Part shown: positions 35,370 to 44,422 of the stretch, piece after piece | How the letters are laid out: each line of letters starts with the position of its first letter | How positions within the stretch are numbered: the first letter of the stretch is position 1 | Source: Sulfurimonas sp. HSL3-2 | GTDB taxonomy: Bacteria > Campylobacterota > Campylobacteria > Campylobacterales > Sulfurimonadaceae | Length of the DNA: 64,000 nucleotides | Reading direction: 5' to 3' | NCBI RefSeq assembly: GCF_039645965.1 | Contig: NZ_CP147917.1 | Location: 620,001-684,000, forward strand | The notes under the pieces: generated by a model | What the model saw: the letters and a program-made list of their open reading frames with translations, nothing else | Databases searched by the model: none | Told to the model about the DNA's origin: nothing | Translations under genes and position numbers: made by a program

Positions 35370-36095
35370 TCAGATACCTGTATCATCCTCCGTTTTTTCT
35401 AAGTTTGTATAACCAAAGAGTCTACGATACAAAACACCGTTTACCATCAATGAGAGCGGTAGTACCCATATAAAACCTATACCGAATGTTAATATACACA
35501 GTAAAGCAAAAAATGCAAGAGTCAGATAGAGTCCGAAAAATTTAAACCATCTTTTGCTGACTACCTTAAAAGATGTTTTCATTGCATCGATGATGCCAAG
35601 CTGTTTATCAATAATAAGCGGTATGACAAAAGCAAAAGTAACACTGAGATATATCCCCGGGATGATCAGCAGTAAAAAGCCTAAAACTACGACTACATTA
35701 ACAAGCAGGGATGCAAAGACCAAAGGCCAGACATAAACATAATAGTTAAATATGGAAAGGACCTCCATCTTTTTATGAGACGCTCTTTTTATAGCAAGCA
35801 TCACGATACCTGACATGATAGGCATTAGTATAGGCAGTGAAAGCAGTGACTGTGCCTGTTCACTCAAAAATCCTTTAAAAAACTGCTGAGACTCATAGTA
35901 GATCCTAGGATCGAATATATAAGAGAGCAGGGTAGAGAGTATTACCGCCACAAGTATATATAAGAAAAAAGATACGTTTAGAGTCAATTTCGCACCATCC
36001 GTCAACTTCCAAGCTTCAGATATGATCTCTTTAATAGTAAAATCATACTCTTCATTTAAGGCACTGTTTAAAGATCCATTCTCATGCATAGTCAT
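35370..36095 (-). CDS. Membrane protein, unknown (six-helix type)
   Basis: A 241-residue inner-membrane protein with about five or six membrane segments (roughly 38-60, 88-105, 122-150, 152-165, 188-225). The features LIIPGIYLSVTFAFVIPLIIDKQLG and DAMKTSFKVVSKRWFKFFG resemble membrane proteins with glycerophosphodiester-phosphodiesterase-like or DUF975-type transmembrane domains, where a Lys/Arg/Trp-rich loop sits at the interface. No function can be stated. It is convergent with the ABC permease with no gap, and divergent from gdhA. Confidence 0.6.
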   Translation of the reverse strand: MTMHENGSLNSALNEEYDFTIKEIISEAWKLTDGAKLTLNVSFFLYILVAVILSTLLSYIFDPRIYYESQQFFKGFLSEQAQSLLSLPILMPIMSGIVMLAIKRASHKKMEVLSIFNYYVYVWPLVFASLLVNVVVVLGFLLLIIPGIYLSVTFAFVIPLIIDKQLGIIDAMKTSFKVVSKRWFKFFGLYLTLAFFALLCILTFGIGFIWVLPLSLMVNGVLYRRLFGYTNLEKTEDDTGI

Positions 36096-36115
36096 TAATC
36101 CTGAACTTAATTTGA

Positions 36116-36121
36116 TATAAT
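36116..36121 (+). promoter_or_regulatory. Putative -10 element before gdhA
   Basis: TATAAT 34 bases before the gdhA start in the 59-base divergent region. No convincing -35. Confidence 0.45.
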
Positions 36122-36154
36122 CATAACATAAATAGAAGCTATGATGGAGAAAGT

Positions 36155-37513
36155 ATGGTCGAGACTATAAAAGATGAACTGATGAAATTTGAAAACTCTA
36201 ATTGTGCGGAGGACAGTATATTTTTTCAAGCGATGGAAGAGGTGATATACTCCATATCTCCTCTGCTTGAATCAGATCCGAGGTATAAAAGTCATGCGAT
36301 CTTAGAGCGACTGGTCGTTCCCGATAGAATAATAGAATTTAAAGTGACATGGCTTGATGATAATAATAAGATCCAGGTAAATACCGGATATCGTGTGCAG
36401 TTTAACAATGCTCTTGGACCCTACAAAGGCGGACTTCGCTTTCATCCTACGGTCAACAAAGGTGTCCTGAAATTTTTGGGTTTTGAACAGATACTCAAAA
36501 ACTCTCTTACGGGTCTGCCGATCGGCGGAGCAAAAGGGGGAAGCGATTTCAATCCGAAGGGAAAAAGCGATTTTGAGATCATGAAGTTCTGTTCTGCTTT
36601 TATGACAGAGCTTCATAAGTATATCGGACCGCGTGTCGATGTACCCGCGGGTGATATCGGCGTAGGTGCCCGTGAGATAGGCTATCTTTTTGGCGAATAC
36701 AAGAAGATAACATCTTCATATGAAGGTGTGCTTACCGGGAAACCTTTTATGTTCGGCGGGTCGCTTATGAGACCCGAAGCCACAGGTTACGGAGTGGTTT
36801 ACTTTACCGAAACGATGCTCGAGCAAGAACTTAAAGAACCGCTTTCGGGAAAAATATGCACTGTAAGCGGTGCAGGAAATGTCGCTATCTATACGATAGA
36901 AAAACTTCAAGCGATCGGAGCTATCGTCGTTACATGTTCAGATTCTCAAGGGACTATATATGACAGCAGAGGGATCGACCTTAAACTTGTCAAAGAGATA
37001 AAATTAGAAAGAAGAGCTTCTATTAAAGAGTATCTCGATGTATATAAAGAAGCGACTTACATACCTGTAAGTGAATATCCCGAAGGCGGGCATGCCGTTT
37101 GGAACATACCGTGTTATGCCGCTTTTCCGTGTGCTACACAAAACGAGTTGACCGAGGTGGATGCAAAAAACCTTATCGCAAACGGATGTATATCAGTAAG
37201 CGAAGGTGCAAATATGCCTTCTACTCCCGAAGCTACAGAACTTTTTCTTTCAAATAAGATATGTTTTGCACCTGCAAAAGCAGCTAACGCCGGCGGTGTA
37301 GCTGTGAGCGAATTTGAGATGAGTCAAAATGCCTCTATGCAGAAATGGTCGTTTGAGAAGGTCGATGAAAAACTGAAAGAGACGATGCAGCAGATATGTA
37401 AGCGTGTCTTTCTTACGGCAAAAGATTACGGGGTAGAGGGTAACTACGTCGACGGTGCGAATATCGCAGGATTTAAAAGAGTAGCGGATGCTATGATCGC
37501 CGAGGGGATATAA
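36155..37513 (+). CDS. gdhA: Glutamate dehydrogenase, hexameric NADP type
   Basis: Interconverts 2-oxoglutarate plus ammonium and L-glutamate. The 452-residue length and motifs NNALGPYKGGLRFHP, catalytic-lysine PIGGAKGGSDFNPKGKSD, DVPAGDIGVGAREIGYLFG and the dinucleotide-binding VSGAGNVAIYTIEKL are those of the biosynthetic, NADPH-dependent family. ATGGAGAAAGT precedes the start. Convergent with pgpA, 17 bases apart. With glnD in the same window it belongs to ammonium assimilation, although direct control is not shown here. Confidence 0.95.
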   Translation: MVETIKDELMKFENSNCAEDSIFFQAMEEVIYSISPLLESDPRYKSHAILERLVVPDRIIEFKVTWLDDNNKIQVNTGYRVQFNNALGPYKGGLRFHPTVNKGVLKFLGFEQILKNSLTGLPIGGAKGGSDFNPKGKSDFEIMKFCSAFMTELHKYIGPRVDVPAGDIGVGAREIGYLFGEYKKITSSYEGVLTGKPFMFGGSLMRPEATGYGVVYFTETMLEQELKEPLSGKICTVSGAGNVAIYTIEKLQAIGAIVVTCSDSQGTIYDSRGIDLKLVKEIKLERRASIKEYLDVYKEATYIPVSEYPEGGHAVWNIPCYAAFPCATQNELTEVDAKNLIANGCISVSEGANMPSTPEATELFLSNKICFAPAKAANAGGVAVSEFEMSQNASMQKWSFEKVDEKLKETMQQICKRVFLTAKDYGVEGNYVDGANIAGFKRVADAMIAEGI

Positions 37514-37530
37514 CCCCTTACTTTACAAGG

Positions 37531-38040
37531 CTATGAGAAGTACAGTTGTAGTTTTAGGATTATCTGCCATACTAGTGCAGATGAGATACCCGCTGCAAAA
37601 CCGGCGACGATATCATCTGCCATCACTCCAAGTCCGCCGCTTACCTTTCTATCTATTTTTCCGATAATAGACGGCTTTTTAATATCAAAAAATCTAAAAA
37701 AGACAAATGCCATGACCGACTGGATCAAAAATCCGTTCTCGTAGCTGAATATATCGTTCATATCCAGCATAATACCGGGCGCGATGCTTAGGGCAAGCCA
37801 CATCCCTGCAAGTTCATCAATGACGATACGTTTATCATCATGAGTATCGTTTAGCTTTTCATACTTGTTTATCTCTTTGACAGCAATAGCAGTGATTAAA
37901 AGTGTCAAAGTAAACATAAGCTGCGAACCAAGATAGGCAAGTGCCGGTATCCCGATGATAAGTGCGACTAAAGAACCGACGGTTCCCGGTGCTTTTGGAA
38001 AAAGTCCGCTGTATCCTAAAGTTATAAAAAACCAGTTCAT
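37531..38040 (-). CDS. pgpA: Phosphatidylglycerophosphatase A
   Basis: A 169-residue membrane phosphatase making phosphatidylglycerol. Typical PgpA elements: GYSGLFPKAPGTVGSL at the start, DPKRIVIDELAG-like DKRIVIDELAGMW in the centre, RFFDIKKPSIIGKIDR, and GGLGVMADDIVAGFAAG near the end. Three or four membrane segments. Its place after the Sat-like gene is the same as Cj1610 beside Cj1609 in Campylobacter jejuni (known gene order). 8 bases separate the genes. Confidence 0.93.
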   Translation of the reverse strand: MNWFFITLGYSGLFPKAPGTVGSLVALIIGIPALAYLGSQLMFTLTLLITAIAVKEINKYEKLNDTHDDKRIVIDELAGMWLALSIAPGIMLDMNDIFSYENGFLIQSVMAFVFFRFFDIKKPSIIGKIDRKVSGGLGVMADDIVAGFAAGISSALVWQIILKLQLYFS

Positions 38041-38048
38041 TATATGCC

Positions 38049-39239
38049 TTATGTTAAAGATGTAGTCTGATAAAGCTTCATAAGTTCTTTATAAAACTCC
38101 TCTTCCGTATGGTTTTCAAGCAGACCGCCGATAGGAAGAAGGTTATAGTATAGCTTTTCAAGATTTTTAAATCTGTTTTCAAACATCTTAGAAAGAAGCA
38201 GTGCTGATATTTCTTTTCTCACAAGTACCGCTGGCGGGACTATACCGAGTTTTAAAAGTTCTAAGATCGACTCGGAATGATATGAGATGTGGTGATGCTG
38301 ACCGTGAGGACATGTACTTGTACTTACAAGTGTTTTACAGACATTGCAGTAGACATATTCACTTGCAATACCGATATTGATATCCAGATCCGTTACACGG
38401 TCTAAGATCGACTTATTCGTATTGCTGTCATAGTACATACCAAGACCTGCATGGTTCTGACCGATAGTGAGTTTTGTACAACCGTAGTTTTTCGCCACGA
38501 TTGCATCGATAATGATCTCATTGATACCCGCAAAGATATAGTTTGATTCAAGAGGGACGATGATAACTCTGTTTTTTGGCAGATAGTTGTCTATAAAGTA
38601 TTTTAGTGCCTCATATCTGATGCTGTATTTCAGATCAGCCGTCTCATACGGTTTTAACAGGAAGATCACTGTTAGGTCACTGTTTTCTAAAGACTGTCTT
38701 ATCAGACGTTCATGTGCACGATGCAGAGGATTCGCGGCCATCATTATTGCCGTGACGTTTTTTGCACCGACAAGCTCTATGGAGTCTTTTATATAATCTT
38801 TGTGAAGATTCGGCAGTTCATTTGCAAGCGTATAATCGCCAGAGACTGCATATTTTCCAAGTCTTTTACTTGTAGATCTGACACCCGGATGCGATTCGTC
38901 ATCGGTTCCGTAGATATGGCGGAGTCTCTCTTTTGGATCGATCTCAAATACTTCATCGATGACTAAAGTCGCAAAAAGCTCACCGTTGCAGATAAGTTCA
39001 AGCTCATCACCAACATGTGCCTCTTTTAAGACTTTTGCATTACGTTTACCAGAGGGTGCGAGTATAAATGGAAAGGGAAATATTTTTTTGTTGATCGTCG
39101 AGGTGGAAAGGACTTCCAGCACCTCTTTTTTATTCATCAATGAAGTGACCGGATAGAGTAATCCGGCTTTTAAAAATTCTAATGCAGACGCCGCTTCCGG
39201 GTCTATAAACAGTGAACTACTTTTTCTTTGTGATGCCAT
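38049..39239 (-). CDS. Sulfate adenylyltransferase-like protein, altered active site
   Basis: A 396-residue member of the ATP sulfurylase fold with a PUA-like N-terminal domain and a nucleotidyltransferase domain. The ATP-binding HxxH is intact (NPLHRAHE), and a zinc-type cysteine cluster (CNVCKTLVSTSTCPHGQHH) is present. The residues that hold sulfate in known ATP sulfurylases (QTRNP and GRDHAG) read MAANP and GQNHAG. It is therefore uncertain that the substrate is sulfate. The start at 39239 (MASQRKSSS) follows AAGAGAAAAAAT and overlaps the next gene by 23 bases. Equivalent in place to Cj1609 of Campylobacter. Usually annotated sat; I keep the symbol empty for that reason. Confidence 0.8.
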   Translation of the reverse strand: MASQRKSSSLFIDPEAASALEFLKAGLLYPVTSLMNKKEVLEVLSTSTINKKIFPFPFILAPSGKRNAKVLKEAHVGDELELICNGELFATLVIDEVFEIDPKERLRHIYGTDDESHPGVRSTSKRLGKYAVSGDYTLANELPNLHKDYIKDSIELVGAKNVTAIMMAANPLHRAHERLIRQSLENSDLTVIFLLKPYETADLKYSIRYEALKYFIDNYLPKNRVIIVPLESNYIFAGINEIIIDAIVAKNYGCTKLTIGQNHAGLGMYYDSNTNKSILDRVTDLDINIGIASEYVYCNVCKTLVSTSTCPHGQHHHISYHSESILELLKLGIVPPAVLVRKEISALLLSKMFENRFKNLEKLYYNLLPIGGLLENHTEEEFYKELMKLYQTTSLT

Positions 39240-40104
39240 ATTTTTTTCTCTTTTCCCATAAGCTTTTTCTAGAGATTCCAAGTTTTTTCGACAGTTCCGT
39301 ATCCGGAAATTTGTGCTGATAGTTTAAAACGATGTATTTTACATAATCTTCGATAGGAAGTATGTCACTTTGATCGAAGATATTATTATCACTTTTGATC
39401 TCGATGATCTCAGAATCTACATCATCTATTTTATCTGTACTAGATACTATCACGTTTCTGTCTTTTATGAGATCTAAAAACTCTTTTTTCTCAGATTTTT
39501 TGATAACTTGAAAATCCGTAACATAGATGATAGTGCTGATAGGCAAAGATGCGATCTCTTGCATCGCTTTTGGATTTGTAAGAGAGACGAAATAAAGAGG
39601 TTTATTTTGTTTATTTGCGTATTTAAAAGCAAATGAATCGGAATATTTTTGGAAATTACATGAGATGAACAGAGGCAGTTCTATATTATCAAAATTCTGT
39701 TCGCTTGATATCGATGAAAAGCTGTGGTTGAGATATCTTTCATACGATTCAGATTGGCGTTTTAGTCTTTCATAATCTTGAAAGTGGTTGATCTTACGGA
39801 TAAGCTCTTCTATCATAAAAGGTTTTAAGATGTAATCTTTTGCACCGGCAGAGAGAGGTTTTGAAACCGTGTCATTACTTATATATGAGACCATTAAGAT
39901 AACGATCGAGTTTTTAAACGCTTCGATGATCGGATTAAAATCCTGACCGTTGATATTTGTAGAAAGAAGTACAACATCGTAGAGATTGCTTTTAAGAGCA
40001 TCTTTTGTAGATGTACACATATCACAGATATGTCCCAGTTCGCCTAATTTCGTTGCAATACTTTGCGCTAGATAGATTTCGTTTTCAATAATTAATATTT
40101 TCAC
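39217..40104 (-). CDS. Atypical response regulator, HP1021/Cj1608 type
   Basis: A 295-residue regulator with an N-terminal receiver fold lacking the phosphorylation aspartate: VVLLSTNING has Ser48 where Asp is expected, and the acidic pair is ENE. K (KPF) is kept. A central region to about 250 is variable, and the C-terminal FPDTELSKKLGISRKSLWEKRKKYGI (in two parts) is a helix-turn-helix of Fis/NtrC type. In Helicobacter and Campylobacter the orthologue HP1021/Cj1608 works without phosphorylation and binds oriC and many promoters, and has been linked to redox response. Cys27 and Cys30 are possible redox sites. Gene order ispDF-this-Sat-like-pgpA is the same as in Campylobacter. Confidence 0.82.
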   Translation of the reverse strand: MKILIIENEIYLAQSIATKLGELGHICDMCTSTKDALKSNLYDVVLLSTNINGQDFNPIIEAFKNSIVILMVSYISNDTVSKPLSAGAKDYILKPFMIEELIRKINHFQDYERLKRQSESYERYLNHSFSSISSEQNFDNIELPLFISCNFQKYSDSFAFKYANKQNKPLYFVSLTNPKAMQEIASLPISTIIYVTDFQVIKKSEKKEFLDLIKDRNVIVSSTDKIDDVDSEIIEIKSDNNIFDQSDILPIEDYVKYIVLNYQHKFPDTELSKKLGISRKSLWEKRKKYGITKKK

Positions 40105-41222
40105 TTATTTGTCCAATTAAAATAGTTTAATGAGGCAGTCGATTGTACAGCGACTCCCTCTTTTCTTCCAATAAATCCAAGTTTTTCAGTCGTCGTCGCT
40201 TTTACATTCACACAAAAAGCCGGGATTTGAAGTATACCAGATAATGTTTTTCTCATAATCTCTTTATAGGCTCCGATCCTTGGTGTCTGCGCGATTATGG
40301 TTATATCAACGTTTACGATCTTATATCCAAAATTATAGAGACGAGTCACTACCTCTTGAAGTAGCAATTTAGAGTCTATACCTTTATATTTGTCGTCGTT
40401 ATCAGGAAAAAGTGTACCGATATCACCCATTCCAGCTGCTCCAAGCAGAGCATCAATAAGTGAATGGATGGCTACGTCTCCGTCACTATGGGCAAGAAAT
40501 CCAAAATCACTCTCTATCTTTACTCCGCACAAAAACATCTCGCCTTTGTCGTCAAAAGCGTGGACATCAAATCCGTTGCCGACAAGTGTGACATTTTCCG
40601 GTCCTTTAAGACATCCTAGTTCTTTTATATCATCTGCAAATGTAAGTTTGAAGGCATCATCTTCTCCATCTACAAATATCCTTGTGCCGCCGTTTGCGAC
40701 TATGGCACTGCTCTCATCCGTATATTCTGTATCAGTTTCTAACGCTCTCATTAAAACATCTGTACGAGACAGCTGAGGCGTTTGAACACGGAGTATTTTA
40801 TTTCTGTCTACCGTATCATCACCGTATACGATGGTATCGCTTACATGTAAGGCTGGAACGACGCAGTCCGCCATCCCTTTTTTATCTAACACTCTATGAA
40901 GCATAGTATCACTTACACACGACCTTGCAACGTCAGTAACAAGGACATAAGAAGTATCTACATGCTTCAATGCATTTCTAAGTGATTCTTGACGGGTCGC
41001 TCCGCCCTCTATTATCTTTTTATCGGTATAGCTGTGCATAAAGGTAACGTCACTTTTTGATGCTGTTATGATGATATTTGAAAATTTTTCTGTTTTTTCA
41101 AATCTATTTGCTACAAAAAGCCATAACGGTTCATGACCAATTCTTAACCACTGCTTCTTAATAGGGCTGTTAAAGCGGGTAGAACCGCCTGCAGCAAGAA
41201 TAATTAGTGTTAAATCAGACAA
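40101..41222 (-). CDS. ispDF: Bifunctional IspD/IspF
   Basis: Fusion of 4-diphosphocytidyl-2-C-methyl-D-erythritol synthase (IspD, 1-210) and 2-C-methyl-D-erythritol 2,4-cyclodiphosphate synthase (IspF, 215-373) of the non-mevalonate isoprenoid route. IspD: LILAAGGSTRFNSPIKKQW. IspF: GFDVHAFDDKGEMFLCGVKI with FGFLAHSDGDVAIHSLIDALLG. The fusion is typical of Campylobacterota and alphaproteobacteria. It overlaps the HP1021-like gene by 4 bases, so the regulator is translated from the same message. Confidence 0.95.
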   Translation of the reverse strand: MSDLTLIILAAGGSTRFNSPIKKQWLRIGHEPLWLFVANRFEKTEKFSNIIITASKSDVTFMHSYTDKKIIEGGATRQESLRNALKHVDTSYVLVTDVARSCVSDTMLHRVLDKKGMADCVVPALHVSDTIVYGDDTVDRNKILRVQTPQLSRTDVLMRALETDTEYTDESSAIVANGGTRIFVDGEDDAFKLTFADDIKELGCLKGPENVTLVGNGFDVHAFDDKGEMFLCGVKIESDFGFLAHSDGDVAIHSLIDALLGAAGMGDIGTLFPDNDDKYKGIDSKLLLQEVVTRLYNFGYKIVNVDITIIAQTPRIGAYKEIMRKTLSGILQIPAFCVNVKATTTEKLGFIGRKEGVAVQSTASLNYFNWTNK

Positions 41223-41395
41223 AAATTCTCCTGTTTTTCCTAAAACTGTTACGAAATTATACAGTGAAAAAGCTTTTTTTTATCTTGTTTGTGTAAAATT
41301 CTGAAAGATTAAAATAAGTTGAAATTTTTTTTATGATTGATTATACAGATGTAAATTTTTTGTGCAGTCTTGTATAAGTACAAAAGAGTTTGTAA

Positions 41396-42784
<1,389 letters not shown>

Positions 42785-42922
42785 AGAGAAATCTCAAAGA
42801 ACAGAGGTTTACAAAGAGCTGCAAGGCAGCGAGAGCTTCGCGCTGAGCGAAACCAAGTGTTAACGTAGACAAAGGGACTTAGTTCCTTTGTTGTATAAAT
42901 TAAATGAAAAGGAAAATTTTTA
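42785..42922 (+). other. Structured gap between thiC and mrp
   Basis: 138 bases with several hairpins: GCTGC-AAG-GCAGC (42818-42830), TTCGC-GCTGA-GCGAA (42837-42851), and a 9-bp stem ACAAAGGGA/TTCCTTTGT with a 5-base loop (42869-42891). It has no open frame of note. It could end the thiC transcript partly or structure the mrp leader; the last stem is 31 bases before the mrp start and not followed by a clear U-run. Confidence 0.4.
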
Positions 42923-44098
42923 ATGACTGAAGAAATTGTAAAATCAGCTCTTTCTAAAGTTATGTATCCTGGTTTTACCAAAGATATCGTGACTTTTGGA
43001 TTTGTAAATAATATAAATATAAACGGAACTGCGGTTAGTTTTTCTGTAGATATTACATCAAGTGCACCTGAAGTGGCACAACAGATAACAGACGACGCAA
43101 CGGCTGAACTAAAAGCTGCAGGAGCGACAGATATCAATGTTGTCATCAATGCTCCTAAAATGCCGAGAGAGAGTTCATCTCACGGTAAGAATATAGCACC
43201 GCAAGTGAAAAACTTCTTGATGGTAAGTTCTGGAAAAGGTGGGGTAGGGAAGTCTACTACTTCAGTAAATATCGCTATCGCTCTTGCGATGCAGGGTAAA
43301 AAAGTAGGTCTTTTAGATGCAGACATCTATGGACCAAACGTTCCTCGTATGTTAGGTGTTGAAGGTATCAAACCTGAAGTTAACGGAAACAAAGTTCTTC
43401 CTATTAAAGCATACGGGATCGAGATGATGTCTATGGGTTCATTGATGGAACAGGGACAGTCACTTATCTGGCGTGGTGCGATGATCATGAAAGCGATCGA
43501 GCAGTTCTTGCGTGATATCTTGTGGAGCGAGTTGGATGTCTTAGTTATCGATATGCCTCCGGGAACAGGTGACGCTCAGCTGACTTTGGCTCAAAGCGTT
43601 CCTGTAACTGCAGGTCTTACTGTTACGACTCCGCAGATGGTATCACTTGATGATTCACGCCGCTCTTTAGATATGTTCAAAAAACTGAACATTCCAATAG
43701 CCGGGATCGTAGAAAATATGAGCGGATTTATCGCTCCGGATACGGGAGTCGAGTATGATATCTTCGGTAAGGGCACAACACAGCCTATGGCTGATGAGTT
43801 CAATACGACTATCGTAGCTGAGATCCCGATAGAGCCGGCTGTAAGAACAGGTGGAGATGAGGGTAAACCTATCACTTACGCTGTTCCTACAAGCGAGACT
43901 GCAAAACGTTATATGGCTGCTGCTGAAAAAGTATGGGCTATGATCGAAAAGATCAATGAAGAGGGCGGAGTAGATAATCAAGCTATCCAGCCTAATACAC
44001 CTCCGGGAGTAAGTGCGTGTTCAACTGCAGCTGCTCCAAAAAAAGAACCTGAACAAGCTGCTTCAGGAAGCTGCGGCACAGGATGCGGCTGCCACTAA
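42923..44098 (+). CDS. mrp: Iron-sulfur carrier ATPase Mrp/ApbC
   Basis: P-loop ATPase that carries Fe-S clusters, 391 residues. An N-terminal FeS-assembly (DUF59-type) domain (1-75) precedes the ATPase with deviant Walker A SGKGGVGKSTTSVNIA (about 101-116), IDMPPGTGD and the CSxC-like region. The tail ends CSTAAAPKK, then SCGTGCGCH; this cysteine-rich C-terminus may bind a cluster or metal. The start has AAAAGGAAAATTTTTA. A long hairpin made of two TTACATGTAA copies follows. Confidence 0.92.
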   Translation: MTEEIVKSALSKVMYPGFTKDIVTFGFVNNININGTAVSFSVDITSSAPEVAQQITDDATAELKAAGATDINVVINAPKMPRESSSHGKNIAPQVKNFLMVSSGKGGVGKSTTSVNIAIALAMQGKKVGLLDADIYGPNVPRMLGVEGIKPEVNGNKVLPIKAYGIEMMSMGSLMEQGQSLIWRGAMIMKAIEQFLRDILWSELDVLVIDMPPGTGDAQLTLAQSVPVTAGLTVTTPQMVSLDDSRRSLDMFKKLNIPIAGIVENMSGFIAPDTGVEYDIFGKGTTQPMADEFNTTIVAEIPIEPAVRTGGDEGKPITYAVPTSETAKRYMAAAEKVWAMIEKINEEGGVDNQAIQPNTPPGVSACSTAAAPKKEPEQAASGSCGTGCGCH

Positions 44099-44110
44099 TA
44101 TAGTCGCATT

Positions 44111-44145
44111 AGTTTCTTACATGTAAGTTTTACATGTAAGAAACT
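44111..44145 (+). terminator. 16-bp perfect hairpin after mrp with two TTACATGTAA copies
   Basis: AGTTTCTTACATGTAA and its exact reverse complement are separated by only 3 bases, 13 bases after the mrp stop. It is a strong stem-loop, with each arm carrying the palindrome found elsewhere in the window. A modest U-run follows (ACACCTTGTATT), so it may be a terminator or a processed 3' end. Confidence 0.55.
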
Positions 44146-44422
44146 ACACCTTGTATTCTTCTTTAAATATCTTCTTTTTTTCTACTAATATAAAGTTTTC
44201 ATTACAAATGACAATTAACACAAAATTAACAGTTATATGTTAAAAATATACATACTAAATATAAAATTGGGTGTGAAAGGGGGAATTGTTAAGGCGCTTG
44301 TCTATGAAAAAGTTTGGCGACTCACATAGACAAGCAAAGGTTGCTAAGCAACGCTTTTATTATACAAAAAATATATTTAAGCGTTGCTTCTTACTATAAA
44401 TATCATTTATAAAAGGAAGTGA
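44146..44422 (+). promoter_or_regulatory. Leader and promoter region of the b/c haem locus
   Basis: 277 bases without a gene. Three inverted repeats occur: GCTTGTCTATG/CATAGACAAGC (44296-44306 and 44325-44335, 11 bp, loop 18); GTTGCT-A-AGCAAC (44340-44352); and AAGCAACGCTT/AAGCGTTGCTT (44346-44356 and 44379-44389, 11 bp, loop 22). The last two share bases and cannot form together, which is the layout of a switch or attenuator. The TATA-like TTATTATAC (44357-44365) lies in the last loop, so protein operators are an alternative reading. AAAAGGAAGTGA is the ribosome-binding site of the next gene. Confidence 0.5.
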
